DNA of 64,000 nucleotides from Daejeonella sp. (GCF_017495225.1 NZ_JAFEIG010000026.1:22365-86364), one strand, 5' to 3'. Positions 17,437-26,817 are shown, counted from the first letter of the stretch. A program made the numbers and translations. The notes: generated from the sequence alone by a model not told the origin.

Positions 17437-18231
17437 ATGGACTCACTCATAAAAAAATATCAAAGCTTGGATTTGAGTGGGATTTTAAATTTCGAGAAAT
17501 TTAGCTTGATAGCTATTAGTCATCACTCTACTAAAATTGAAGGATCAACTTTAACAGAACTAGAATCCCAAATATTATTAGATCATGGTTTAACTCCCCA
17601 AGGTAAACCACTAAATGATTCGCTCATGGTTCAGGATCATTTTAAAGCTATTCAATTTGTTGTGAGTACAGCAAAAACTCAAGTAGCTGTTTCAGTTTCT
17701 TTGATTCAGCAAATACATGCTTTAGTGATGGCAAATACGGGTACAATTTACAAGACTATTTTAGGTGAAGTTGACAATTCTAAGGGAATGTTTAGGAAGG
17801 GTAATGTGACTGCAGGGGTGGGTTCTTATTTCCCCAATTTTGATAAAGTTGAAAAATTAACCCATCAAATGGTGGAAATGATTAATTCAAAAATGAAGGA
17901 AAATCTTTCAATGGAGGAGAAGATTAATCTTTCTTTTGACGCGCATTTTAATTTAGTAAGTATTCATCCATTTTATGATGGGAATGGACGAACGTCTAGG
18001 CTACTTATGAACTACATACAAGCCTTTTATCAATTGCCTTTGGCGCTTATCTATAGCGAAGATAAAAATCAGTATTACCAATCTTTAATTGATACGAGAG
18101 AAAAAAACGATATTTCCTATTTTAGAAATTTCATGAAATCTCAATATGAAAAACACTTAAATTCTGAAATTGAAAAATATCAGTCGGATACTAATTTTAA
18201 TAAGGGAAGTGGCTTTAATTTTATGTTTTAG
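17437..18231 (+). CDS. Fic domain protein with N-terminal inhibitory motif
   Basis: Fic proteins usually transfer AMP from ATP to Ser/Thr/Tyr of target proteins. This 264-residue protein has the full catalytic loop HPFYDGNGRTSR, with His177 as the base, and an upstream motif S31-T-K-I-E35-G36 matching the inhibitory (S/T)xxxE(G/N) helix, so it is a class II, self-inhibited type. No separate antitoxin gene is adjacent, as expected for that class. The target cannot be read from the sequence. It is a lone gene between the duplicated terminator and a long non-coding stretch. Confidence 0.9.
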   Translation: MDSLIKKYQSLDLSGILNFEKFSLIAISHHSTKIEGSTLTELESQILLDHGLTPQGKPLNDSLMVQDHFKAIQFVVSTAKTQVAVSVSLIQQIHALVMANTGTIYKTILGEVDNSKGMFRKGNVTAGVGSYFPNFDKVEKLTHQMVEMINSKMKENLSMEEKINLSFDAHFNLVSIHPFYDGNGRTSRLLMNYIQAFYQLPLALIYSEDKNQYYQSLIDTREKNDISYFRNFMKSQYEKHLNSEIEKYQSDTNFNKGSGFNFMF

Positions 18232-18915
18232 GCTTTGTTATTGATTTTTGATGTGACAATTATTTAAAGAATCTATATTCTTTATTATTTTACCCTAAAC
18301 ATAATTAATATATTTTATCACTTCATTTAAGCTATTTGACTCTTGAAATTGGTTTCAGATGAAATCATTTAATGTAAAAAACGGTTTGGACTCAGATCAA
18401 TTTTATTAATTCATGATTCAAACCCAAAGCAATATCCGGCTTGGCAAATGAGAAGGTACTCCAGACTCCTATGATCTACAATTTAAAGATTAAGGAGAAC
18501 GCATTTAGTGCTTTGATTTGGAAATGTGGGAAATTTTTGGTATATTCTTTCTCCTAAATCATGCTTTTAGGCCAATAAATGCTTATCTGCGCTCATCTGC
18601 TAAATCTGCGGGAGCTATTTTTTGTCGCCCCCTAGATTTACTCGAATTTTCGCAATGAACTTCGGAAATATAGAATAGAAAAACGATTTGTTCTTTGTAA
18701 AAAAAGCTCTTTAAAAGGTTAAAATGGGCATTTTTTTTATTAAAATTAATCCTGAATTTATAAATAGGATCGAGTCTGAAGACTCTCAATATTTGCTAAT
18801 CCTTAGAGACCGTTTCGCTGAACTCTAGGGATAGTGGACAGTGGCGCATTTTGTTAGACCATTTATATAACAAACTCATGTCCTTTTAATTTTACCCAAG
18901 CCAAAATCATTGCAA
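18232..18915. other. Long non-coding stretch
   Basis: About 680 bp with no convincing gene on either strand. It holds an ATCTGCGCTCATCTGC / AATCTGCGGGAG repeat-like segment around 18585-18615, similar to common Bacteroidota dispersed repeats, and AT-rich DNA elsewhere. A 68-codon minus-strand frame at 18583-18789 has no family features. No clear promoter or terminator was found. Confidence 0.5.
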
Positions 18916-19770
18916 TTAATTAAATATTGGACTTATAACTGTAATATCCTCTTTTAAACCTTCTACAAATCTTTTAACAGGTAATAGGTTATTAACACTG
19001 ACTTTTAGCGTATAATTATCTGTTTTTTTATCATATTTTATAAATGGAATTGTTAGTGGAAACTCCTCCTTTAGAAACAAATAAGCTCTTAAGCTAAGAG
19101 ATAAATGTATTTCATATGTCTTTCCACTTTCCCCAAAACCAAATACATCTGTCTCGCTTATTCGATGTTGGCTTTCAAATTGAAAGGACTTCTCTAAAAT
19201 TTCAATCCCTGTAATTCGTTCAATATGAAAGTGCTTGATGGTATTGGATTCCACCTCGTATGCCACTATGTGTTGATAGTTGTCTGTAAAATGAATGGGT
19301 TCCACTAATCGATCCTCAATGTTTTGCGAGTTAGCTGAATGATACTTCTGGAGTAAAATTTGATGCTTTGTTTGAATGGCAAGGTTTGCTTGTTCTACTA
19401 ATTTTGACAAATGTGCTTTGAAAAGTTGTTTTCCTTGAATTTTTATTTCGGAGTTAACATATAACTTTTTGAGAAGTCCGTCTTTAAGAGCATGGCCATT
19501 CCCCGAAGTTGAAATCAGTTCATTAAGCCAAATAGATTCTTCGGCGGTAAATGTAAAGCCTTCCTCTATTTCATCAGAAAGAATACAAAAGCGATTAAAA
19601 CTATCTTTTTCTAATTGAAAACCTAATTCACGTAATAAATCAAAATAACGATATACGCTTCTGCTATCAATTTCAAGTGTTTTGGCAAGCGTTCGAATTG
19701 ATTTTAGTGGCTTGGATTTTAAGAGGTTAATTAATTGAAAAACGCGTAGAATTTTATGTTGGTTGTACAT
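18916..19770 (-). CDS. HTH/WYL-domain transcriptional regulator
   Basis: This 284-residue protein has an N-terminal winged HTH of DeoR type (about 5-60: HKILRVFQLINLLK, SIRTLAKTLEIDSRSVYRYFDLLRELGF) and a C-terminal WYL-like region (about 155-230: YQHIVAYEVESNTIKHFHIERITGIEIL) followed by a WCX-type extension. Such proteins sense nucleic-acid or nucleotide-like ligands in some cases and often regulate defence loci or stress genes. It is divergent from an envelope gene pair across a 17-bp inverted repeat. The CRISPR locus begins about 1.4 kb beyond, but no operator copy was found there. Confidence 0.85.
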   Translation of the reverse strand: MYNQHKILRVFQLINLLKSKPLKSIRTLAKTLEIDSRSVYRYFDLLRELGFQLEKDSFNRFCILSDEIEEGFTFTAEESIWLNELISTSGNGHALKDGLLKKLYVNSEIKIQGKQLFKAHLSKLVEQANLAIQTKHQILLQKYHSANSQNIEDRLVEPIHFTDNYQHIVAYEVESNTIKHFHIERITGIEILEKSFQFESQHRISETDVFGFGESGKTYEIHLSLSLRAYLFLKEEFPLTIPFIKYDKKTDNYTLKVSVNNLLPVKRFVEGLKEDITVISPIFN

Positions 19771-19783
19771 GGCTCTAATTTTC

Positions 19784-19836
19784 TGACAATTTAGGTCAAT
19801 TTTCTTTTAGGTTAAAACGATTGACCCAAATTGTCA
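19784..19836. promoter_or_regulatory. 17-bp inverted repeat, candidate operator of the WYL regulator
   Basis: TGACAATTTAGGTCAAT (19784-19800) and ATTGACCCAAATTGTCA (19820-19836) are inverted copies with one mismatch, spaced by 19 bp. The centres of the arms are 36 bp apart, close to 3.5 helical turns. The element sits in the 101-bp gap between the divergent genes starting at 19770 and 19872, so a single site could control both directions. Confidence 0.7.
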
Positions 19837-19871
19837 ATATTTTGATGTTTCATTGCATCAAATAAAAATAA

Positions 19872-20408
19872 ATGATGAAGAAAGCAACAATTTTAATAAT
19901 TCTGTCTGTTATGGTGATGGTGGAGCCAATTGATGCTCAGCAAATCTACACGAGCAATGTGACCATGTATTATGGAACTAAGAAAAAAGTAGGTTTCGAT
20001 TTTATGACGGGCGAAAAATTAGTCTATGGTGCTGGTTTTGTTGGTTATATCGGCAAGGGCGCTGTTGGTAAAGATTACAGCGAAACGATCGGTCCAAATA
20101 CCTATAGAGAGGATATTTATGAAATTATTGAAGCCGATAATTTGGGTGTTTACGCACTAATAGGTAGTCGCATATCCAAATATTTCACAATAGCGGCAAA
20201 GCTTGGTTTTGCAACTAGAATGAAATACTACAATGGCTATGACAGGCAACAAATTTTGGCTCCAGATGGCTATTGGTACACTGCACAGAAGCTTGATAGT
20301 AAAGCATTAATCGGTGCCTTTGCTCAAATTAATGCGGATAGATGGTCGCCATATTTCGGTGTCGATAATTTTAGTGGTGTTAAAATTGGTTTAGGATATA
20401 ATTTTTAA
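19872..20408 (+). CDS. Predicted outer-membrane beta-barrel protein
   Basis: The 178-residue protein has a signal peptide (MMKKATILIILSVMVMVEP, cleavage after IDA before QQIYT) and alternating strands typical of small barrels (YTSNVTMYYG, LVYGAGFVGYIG, LGVYALIGSRI, FTIAAKLGFATRM, VKIGLGYNF). The last residue is Phe, the usual barrel terminus. No named family is recognised. It is followed after 26 bp by a lipoprotein gene and is divergent from the WYL regulator, which may control it. Confidence 0.7.
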   Translation: MMKKATILIILSVMVMVEPIDAQQIYTSNVTMYYGTKKKVGFDFMTGEKLVYGAGFVGYIGKGAVGKDYSETIGPNTYREDIYEIIEADNLGVYALIGSRISKYFTIAAKLGFATRMKYYNGYDRQQILAPDGYWYTAQKLDSKALIGAFAQINADRWSPYFGVDNFSGVKIGLGYNF

Positions 20409-20434
20409 TTCTTAGTAAAATTTTTAAAAAAAAC

Positions 20435-20782
20435 ATGAAAAAACAGATTCTTTTTGCCCTTTTAATAGGCTCACTTTTAAGTTGTTCACAAAGTAAAAAA
20501 GAGCTATACAATTTAACCGATTCTTTTGTTGAATCATTACAAACTGATTATGATAGCTATGGAATTTTAGATGCTAAGGATCATTCAAAGTTGACTAATG
20601 ATGGTTTGTATCAAGTTATGCCGCTAGGCCGACTAATAAATGTTAAAATCTTAAATCCCGTAGATGAGGAAGCCTACAAGGAATTACAAGAAGATTTAAA
20701 GCATCATTATAAGAATGATAAGAGGGTAAATGATGTTTATATGAATACGGTAGGGACCATTATGATTGATTGTAGAAATTAA
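20435..20782 (+). CDS. Small lipoprotein, unknown function
   Basis: The 115 residues begin MKKQILFALLIGSLLSC, with the lipidated Cys17 followed by SQSKK. The mature part is about 98 polar residues (LTDSFVESLQTDYDSYG, DHSKLTNDGLYQVMPLGRL, YMNTVGTIMIDCRN). I recognise no domain. It probably shares a transcript with the upstream barrel protein. This is the last gene before the CRISPR-Cas locus. Confidence 0.7.
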   Translation: MKKQILFALLIGSLLSCSQSKKELYNLTDSFVESLQTDYDSYGILDAKDHSKLTNDGLYQVMPLGRLINVKILNPVDEEAYKELQEDLKHHYKNDKRVNDVYMNTVGTIMIDCRN

Positions 20783-21067
20783 TACTCAGTGTGCCTTATT
20801 AACAATCAATTTAGAAATAGCTTTTGTTCCTTATTTGCTACTGTTGTTTCTAATGTATTTTGATAAGGCAACAATTCAATATACTGAAAATTTCTCGGAT
20901 TTCAAAAATTTTATGAGTAGGAGCCTTCAAGATCAAATCAAAATTAAATTTTAAGTGAGCGAACTTTACAATGGCATATTGATGTGCTTCGTGCTCATGT
21001 GTTTAGAATTTAACGAAAAGGATTAATAAACTTAATTAAAGCTAATTTTTTAATTAAAAAATAATTA

Positions 21068-21116
21068 AATTTCTATATTTAGAGGTGTTAATGAGTGTAA
21101 ACTGCAATACCTCGCT
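21068..21116 (+). promoter_or_regulatory. crRNA-handle-like element upstream of cas12a
   Basis: AATTTCTA-TATT-TAGAG (21068-21084) equals the array handle AATTTCTACTATTGTAGAT with the C and G that close the loop both removed, so a TCTA/TAGA stem with the same TATT loop is kept. It is followed by GGTGTTAATGAGTG and a segment whose ends GAGGT (21082-21086) and ACCTC (21108-21112) could pair. It lies about 120 bp before the cas12a start. It may be a crRNA-like regulator, a decayed repeat, or only an AT-rich promoter element (TATATTTA resembles TAnnTTTG). Confidence 0.35.
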
Positions 21117-21205
21117 TAAAGTATGAGTCAATACAATAAGTACTCAGCATCAGGTTTTTATCCAAAAAACAAGTCAATAAACAAATAAAATCAATCATAA
21201 ATTAT

Positions 21206-24200
21206 ATGAATCAGTTATTAAAAAGATTTACAAATCAATATCAATTATCTAAGACATTACGCTTTGAACTTATACCTCAAGGAAAAACACTTGATTTTAT
21301 TAAGGAAAAAGGCTTGTTATCTCAAGACGAACAAAGAGCTCAGAGTTATAAAGAAATGAAGGGTACGATTGATGAGTTTCATAAATATTTTATTGATCTA
21401 GCTTTAAGCAAGGTTAAATTATCTTTTTTGAGTGATTATGATTGTTTGTATAATCAAAGCGTAGAAAGCAAGAAAGATCCAAAATTTAAGGATGAACTAA
21501 AAAAAGTACAAGATGCATTGCGAAAAGAAATTGTTAAATCTTTTTCAGAGGGCGATGCTAAAGGCATTTTTGCAATTCTTGATAAAAAAGAATTGATTAC
21601 TGTTGAACTTGAACAGTGGTTTGCAAATCAAGATAAAAAAGAAATTTATTTTGACGACAAATTCAAAACTTTCACCACTTACTTTACAGGTTTTCATCAA
21701 AACAGGAAAAACATGTATTCTACTGAAGCTAATTCTACTGCAATAGCTTATCGATTGATACATGAAAACTTGCCCAAATTTTTAGAAAATGCTAAATCAT
21801 TTGCGAAAATTAATCAAGTGCTTGAATTACATCCTCAAATTTCTAATGTTTATAAAGAATTCGAAAAGTATTTAAACGTAAAGTCTATTGATGAAATGTT
21901 TGAATTGGATTATTTTAATGAAGTTTTATCCCAAAAAGGCATTACTGTTTACAATAATATTATTGGTGGCAGAACAGCTGAAGAAGGGAAATCTAAAGTG
22001 CAAGGATTGAACGAAATTGTTAATTTGTACAATCAAAATAAAGATAAAAAAGATCGTCTTCCCAAATTAAAGCAATTATATAAACAAATATTAAGTGATA
22101 GAATTTCACTTTCTTTTTTGCCAGATGCCTTTAAAGATGGAAAACAAGTATTACAAGCAGTCTTTGATTTTTATAAAGTTAACTTACTAAGTTATACCAT
22201 TGAGGGTCAAGATACTAGTCAGAATTTATTGCAACTCATCAAGCAATTATTACAAAACCTTTCTAGCTTTGATATTGATAAAATTTATCTTAAAAACGAC
22301 AATAATCTAACTGCTATCTCGCAACAGCTATTTGGTGATTTTTCTGTTTTTACAAGTGCATTGAATTATAGATATGAAACTTTAATCAATCCTAAATTTG
22401 AACTTGAATACCTAAAAGCAAATGAAAAGAAACGAGAAAGCTTAGACAAAGCCAAGGCTATTTATACAAAGCAGGATTATTTTTCTATTGCTTTTTTACA
22501 AGAAGTAGTATCTGACTACATGAATTCTTTGGATGATAATTCTGACTTATCGAAAAAGTTCACTCCAAATTGTATTGCAGATTATTTCACAAATTATTTT
22601 ATTGCCAAAAATGAAGAGGATAGTGATAAAACGTTTGATTTATTAGCAAACATAAGTGCAAAATACCAATGTATTCAAGGTATTTTGGAAAATGCTTCTG
22701 AATATGAAGATGAGTTGAAACAAGACCAAATTCTGATAGATAATCTTAAGTTCTTTTTGGATTCTATTATGGAATTAGTGCATTTTATAAAACCTCTGCA
22801 ATTAAAATCAGAAAGTATCACTGAAAAAGACACAGCCTTTTATGATGTGTTTGACAACTATTATGAGACGTTAAATTTACTAATACCACTGTATAATATG
22901 GTGCGAAATTATGTAACTCAAAAGCCATATAGCACCGAAAAAATTAAATTAAACTTCGAGAATAAAAATAATTTTTTGGGTGGTTGGGTAGATAGTAAAA
23001 CAGAAAATTCAGATAATGCAACACAGGGAGGAGGGTATTTGTTTAGAAAGAAAAATAAAATCGGTGAATACGATTTTTTTTTAGGGATCTCAAATGATGT
23101 TAAATTATTTAGAAGTCATTTAAAATCTGAAATTACAGAAAATGATTTAAGTGAATTTGAAAGAATGGATTATTACCAATTAAAATCTGCTTCAGTATTT
23201 GGGAATAGTTATGTCGGGAATTATGAAGACGATAAAAATAATCTATTTGAAGTTATTTATAACTTTGCAAAAGAAAAAAATAAAAATATTTTAAATGAAT
23301 TTGATATTTATATTAACAAACAAAATGGTGATATTAAACCAACACCATCGGGCTTATTTAAAATAGTCAATGAAAAATTTTCATTTTTTGTTAATGAGCT
23401 GTTAAATTTTGAAGATTTTAATAACGCAAACAATTTAATTATAAATAACTTAAAACAAACAATTCTTTCCTTACATAGAGTTCCCAAATCTCAAACTTAT
23501 AAGGATATAAATTTCAAAATTTTTACAGAACCAATCAAAGTAATAGAAGATTTGACAAATGAAAAATCGTTTTCATATTTTCCAATAAGTAAAATTGAAT
23601 TTGAGGATGTTACAAATAGATCCAATAACCCGTTATTTTTGTTTAAAATATCAAATAAAGATTTATCATTCTCAGACTCTTTAGATAATGGATTAAGGAA
23701 ATTACAAAAAAGAGGAAAAGACAATTTGCATACTTTATATTTTAAAGCATTAATGCAGGGAAATCAAAACATTTATGATATCGGAACAGCTGAAATATTT
23801 TATAGAAAAGCGTCAATTAGCCCTAAAAATATAATTACACACAAAGTTAACCGACCGATTAATGCCAAAAACCCATTAACCCCCGAAGCGAAAAACACGT
23901 ATGAATATGATTTAATTAAAGACAAACGTTTTACGGAAGATAAATTTCAGTTTCATTTATCTATAATTCAGAATTATAAAGAACCCAAAAAACCTAATAA
24001 AGATATCAATCAAACGGTTTTGGAATATTTGAAAAATAATCCTGAAGTTAAAATTATTGGGTTAGATAGAGGCGAGCGACACTTGGTTTATTTAACGCTA
24101 ATAGATCAAAAGGGTAATATTTTGAAACAAGAAAGCTTAAATGTCATAAAGGTTGATAAACATGAAACTCATTACCATACCTTATTGCATAATAAAGAAT

Positions 24201-25222
24201 TGGAGCGAGATAAAGCTCGTAAAAATTGGGGTACCATCGAAAATATTAAAGATCTAAAAGAAGGTTACATTAGTCAGGTTGTGCATAAAATTGCAACAAT
24301 GATGGTTGTGGAAAATGCTATAGTGGTAATGGAGGATTTGAACTTTGGATTTAAACGAGGTCGGTTTAAAGTTGAAAAACAAATCTATCAGAAATTAGAA
24401 AAAATGTTGATTGATAAGTTAAATTATTTGGTTTTGAAAAACAAACAAGCCCAAGAGCTTGGTGGTTTGTACAGTGCTTTACAATTGACCAATAAATTTG
24501 AGAGTTTTCAAAAAATGGGTAAACAATCAGGTTTTATATTTTATGTGCCAGCTTGGAACACCTCCAAAATTGACCCGACTACTGGCTTTGTGAATTATTT
24601 TTTCACTAAATATGAAAATGTAGAAAAAGCCAAATCGTTTTTTGAAAAGTTTGATTCTATCCGTTTTAACGGGACTTATTTTGAGTTTGAAGTTAAAAAC
24701 TATTCTAATTTTAATCCCAAAGCTGAGGGTACACAACAGAATTGGACAATTTGTACACATGGCGAAAGGATCATCACTTTCAGAAATACTGAGAAAAACA
24801 GTAATTGGGATAGTAAAACAGTTCTGCTAACTGAATTATTTGAAGATTTTATGGGCAAACATCAAATCATTTATGGTAATGGAGAATGTATTAAAACTCA
24901 ACTGGATTCAAAAAATGACAAATTATTTTTTGAAGAATTATTAAACTTATTTAAGTTGACTCTACAAATGCGAAATAGCGTAACGGGTACTGATGAGGAT
25001 TATTTGATTTCGCCTGTTAAGAACGCTCAGGGAATATTCTATGATAGCCGTAAAGCGGATGATAATTTGCCTAAAGATGCTGATGCCAACGGTGCATATC
25101 ATATTGCTAAGAAGGGATTATGGATTTTAGAACAAGTTAATAAAACCCAATCTGCAGAAGAATTAAAGAAGCTAAATCTTGCAATTTCTAACAAAGAATG
25201 GTTGCAGTATACGCAGCAATAA
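21206..25222 (+). CDS. cas12a: Type V-A CRISPR effector nuclease Cas12a (Cpf1)
   Basis: Cas12a processes its own pre-crRNA and cuts double-stranded DNA next to T-rich PAMs. The 1338 residues carry every expected element: N-terminus QYQLSKTLRFELIPQGKT; PAM-interacting segment GGWVDSK (K598 aligns with the PAM-contacting Lys of FnCas12a); crRNA-processing region ITHK (H879) and YDLIKDKRF; RuvC-I IGLDRGERHL (D954); bridge helix and RuvC-II VVMEDLNFGFKRGRFKVEKQ (E1043); Nuc-domain LQMRNS (R1256); RuvC-III DADANGAYH (D1293). Resemblance to the Francisella enzyme is strong in the RuvC region. The start follows an AT-rich leader without Shine-Dalgarno. The gene is visibly richer in A/T than its neighbours, consistent with transfer. 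It should be active. Confidence 0.99.
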   Translation: MNQLLKRFTNQYQLSKTLRFELIPQGKTLDFIKEKGLLSQDEQRAQSYKEMKGTIDEFHKYFIDLALSKVKLSFLSDYDCLYNQSVESKKDPKFKDELKKVQDALRKEIVKSFSEGDAKGIFAILDKKELITVELEQWFANQDKKEIYFDDKFKTFTTYFTGFHQNRKNMYSTEANSTAIAYRLIHENLPKFLENAKSFAKINQVLELHPQISNVYKEFEKYLNVKSIDEMFELDYFNEVLSQKGITVYNNIIGGRTAEEGKSKVQGLNEIVNLYNQNKDKKDRLPKLKQLYKQILSDRISLSFLPDAFKDGKQVLQAVFDFYKVNLLSYTIEGQDTSQNLLQLIKQLLQNLSSFDIDKIYLKNDNNLTAISQQLFGDFSVFTSALNYRYETLINPKFELEYLKANEKKRESLDKAKAIYTKQDYFSIAFLQEVVSDYMNSLDDNSDLSKKFTPNCIADYFTNYFIAKNEEDSDKTFDLLANISAKYQCIQGILENASEYEDELKQDQILIDNLKFFLDSIMELVHFIKPLQLKSESITEKDTAFYDVFDNYYETLNLLIPLYNMVRNYVTQKPYSTEKIKLNFENKNNFLGGWVDSKTENSDNATQGGGYLFRKKNKIGEYDFFLGISNDVKLFRSHLKSEITENDLSEFERMDYYQLKSASVFGNSYVGNYEDDKNNLFEVIYNFAKEKNKNILNEFDIYINKQNGDIKPTPSGLFKIVNEKFSFFVNELLNFEDFNNANNLIINNLKQTILSLHRVPKSQTYKDINFKIFTEPIKVIEDLTNEKSFSYFPISKIEFEDVTNRSNNPLFLFKISNKDLSFSDSLDNGLRKLQKRGKDNLHTLYFKALMQGNQNIYDIGTAEIFYRKASISPKNIITHKVNRPINAKNPLTPEAKNTYEYDLIKDKRFTEDKFQFHLSIIQNYKEPKKPNKDINQTVLEYLKNNPEVKIIGLDRGERHLVYLTLIDQKGNILKQESLNVIKVDKHETHYHTLLHNKELERDKARKNWGTIENIKDLKEGYISQVVHKIATMMVVENAIVVMEDLNFGFKRGRFKVEKQIYQKLEKMLIDKLNYLVLKNKQAQELGGLYSALQLTNKFESFQKMGKQSGFIFYVPAWNTSKIDPTTGFVNYFFTKYENVEKAKSFFEKFDSIRFNGTYFEFEVKNYSNFNPKAEGTQQNWTICTHGERIITFRNTEKNSNWDSKTVLLTELFEDFMGKHQIIYGNGECIKTQLDSKNDKLFFEELLNLFKLTLQMRNSVTGTDEDYLISPVKNAQGIFYDSRKADDNLPKDADANGAYHIAKKGLWILEQVNKTQSAEELKKLNLAISNKEWLQYTQQ

Positions 25223-25240
25223 ATTTACGTTATTTTCAAT

Positions 25241-25272
25241 AAAACCGTGCTTGGTTGCCTCTGCACGGTTTT
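25241..25272 (+). terminator. Intrinsic terminator hairpin between cas12a and cas4
   Basis: AAAACCGTGC (25241-25250) and GCACGGTTTT (25263-25272) are perfectly complementary over 10 bp with a 12-nt loop; the stem ends in TTTTATT. It begins 18 bp after the cas12a stop and ends 12 bp before the cas4 ATG. It should attenuate read-through into the adaptation genes, or occlude cas4 translation when folded. Confidence 0.8.
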
Positions 25273-25284
25273 ATTAAATCTTTC

Positions 25285-25845
25285 ATGGAAAATTACATAC
25301 CCATTTCCTACATCAACGATTTTATTTTTTGTCCACGCTCTATTTACAATCATCAAATGTATCAAAATAGGGATGAATTAGTGTATCAAGGAGAAGTGCA
25401 AACAAAAGGAAAGGCGGCACATATAAATATTGATAACAAAAGATATTCTGATAAAAAAAATGTGCTCCAAAATTTTGAAGTTTATTCTGTAAAATATCAA
25501 TTATTTGGCAAAATAGATGTTTTTGATATTGAAAAGGGGCTACTTACCGAGCGTAAAAACAACATCAAAACTATTTATGATGGCTTTATTTTTCAATTAT
25601 ATGCCCAATATTTTGGGCTCGCTGAAATGGGTTATCAAGTGAAAGAAATGGCCTTGTATGATTTTTCTAAAAATAGAATGTATCCTATTCAACTGCCTGA
25701 AAATAACAGAATAATGAAACAAAAATTTGAAAATACATTAGAAGAAATCAATGAATTTTCCTTGTTGCGAAAGGGGTTTAGTGCCAACAAATTTAAATGC
25801 GTAAAATGTATTTATAACCTTTTGTGCGATGCATCATTATGCTAA
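25285..25845 (+). CDS. cas4: CRISPR adaptation exonuclease Cas4
   Basis: Cas4 trims prespacers and helps select those with the correct PAM. The 186-residue protein has Cys16 (FIFCPRS), the nuclease core GKIDVFD (D78) and LLTERK (E89, K91), His46, and a C-terminal iron-sulfur cluster set C172-x2-C175-x5-C181-x4-C186. I use ATG 25285 (MENYIPISYINDFIF) because the in-frame upstream TTG would start inside the terminator hairpin. The last seven bases overlap cas1. Confidence 0.96.
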   Translation: MENYIPISYINDFIFCPRSIYNHQMYQNRDELVYQGEVQTKGKAAHINIDNKRYSDKKNVLQNFEVYSVKYQLFGKIDVFDIEKGLLTERKNNIKTIYDGFIFQLYAQYFGLAEMGYQVKEMALYDFSKNRMYPIQLPENNRIMKQKFENTLEEINEFSLLRKGFSANKFKCVKCIYNLLCDASLC

Positions 25846-26813
25846 GTTTTCCTGATTTTGATAAGAAAAGAATAGTTGTAGTTTTTGCAATTGAAAGCCA
25901 AAAATTTGCCATTCAAAATGACAATTTGATAGTAAAAGATTCGGAGGATAAGGTGATTTTACAAGATACATGTTATCGTATTTTGTCACTCTGGATTGTT
26001 GGAAACTGCTCAATTACGAGTGTTTTGCTAAAAAAAAGTAAAAAGCATGGCTTTCCTATTTTCCACTTGGGCGGAAATTTCAGAATGATTGGTTACTGGA
26101 ATTCAGCTACCGAAGGAAATTTTTTATTACGTTATAGACAATACCTGTATAGCAACAAAGATATTGCTAAGTTATTGGTTGTCAATAAAATATCAAATCA
26201 GCTTAAGCTTTTAAAAAATATTAGGATTAAAGGTTTAAGTGAAAAAGAGGCAATTGTTCAACTTGAAACATATAAAGAAAAGATACAAAGTACGCATGAA
26301 TGGAAAGAAATTTTAGGTACTGAAGGTGTGGCAAGTAAAGTGTTTTTTTCAGCGTACTTCAAGAATACCAATTGGGAGGGAAGAAGACCCCGATCAAAAA
26401 TAAATGCAATGAATGTTTTAATGGATATCGGTTATACATTTTTGTTTTATTGGATAGAAAATATGCTTACACTTTACGGTTTTGATTTATATAAGGGAGT
26501 TTATCATCAAAATTTTTATCAACGGAAAAGTTTAGTTTGTGACATTATTGAACCTTTTAGATGTATAATTGATAGGCAATTAAGAAATTCTTATAATTTG
26601 GGACAAATCAAGGATGACGATTTTGATATAGTGCGCAACCAGTATATGTTAAAGCCAGATAAAGCGAAAGAATACACTCGCTGGTTGTTACTGTCAATTC
26701 TTGAACATAAAGACGCTATCTTTTATTATTGTAGAGATTATTACAGAGCTTTTATTAGAGAGAAACCCATAACAGATTATCCTTTTTTTGATATAATAGA
26801 TAATAAAAATTAA
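25839..26813 (+). CDS. cas1: CRISPR integrase Cas1
   Basis: Cas1 integrates prespacers at the leader end of the array. The 324-residue protein contains the metal-binding triad: E162 in LGTEGVAS, H223 in GVYHQNFYQRKSL and D235 in CDIIEPFR. ATG 25839 overlaps the cas4 stop by 7 bp (ATGCTAA), indicating translational coupling; a GTG start at 25824 would add five residues inside cas4. It resembles the Cas1 of type V-A loci. It is followed by cas2 after 4 bp. Confidence 0.97.
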   Translation: MLSFPDFDKKRIVVVFAIESQKFAIQNDNLIVKDSEDKVILQDTCYRILSLWIVGNCSITSVLLKKSKKHGFPIFHLGGNFRMIGYWNSATEGNFLLRYRQYLYSNKDIAKLLVVNKISNQLKLLKNIRIKGLSEKEAIVQLETYKEKIQSTHEWKEILGTEGVASKVFFSAYFKNTNWEGRRPRSKINAMNVLMDIGYTFLFYWIENMLTLYGFDLYKGVYHQNFYQRKSLVCDIIEPFRCIIDRQLRNSYNLGQIKDDDFDIVRNQYMLKPDKAKEYTRWLLLSILEHKDAIFYYCRDYYRAFIREKPITDYPFFDIIDNKN

Positions 26814-26817
26814 AATA

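Noticed and set aside
17437..18231. Fic gene as half of a toxin-antitoxin pair
   Set aside because: No small antitoxin gene is adjacent; the inhibitory motif is within the protein itself.
18583..18789. Minus-strand 68-codon frame in the 18.2-18.9 kb gap
   Set aside because: Runs through an ATCTGCG-type repeat and has no recognisable features.
20766..20954. 62-codon frame before the cas locus
   Set aside because: Overlaps the end of the lipoprotein gene, lacks an ATG at its start and shows no family features.
21545..21763. Minus-strand frames inside cas12a (also 23497-23724 and 24527-24760)
   Set aside because: Antisense shadows of the Cas12a reading frame with no independent features.
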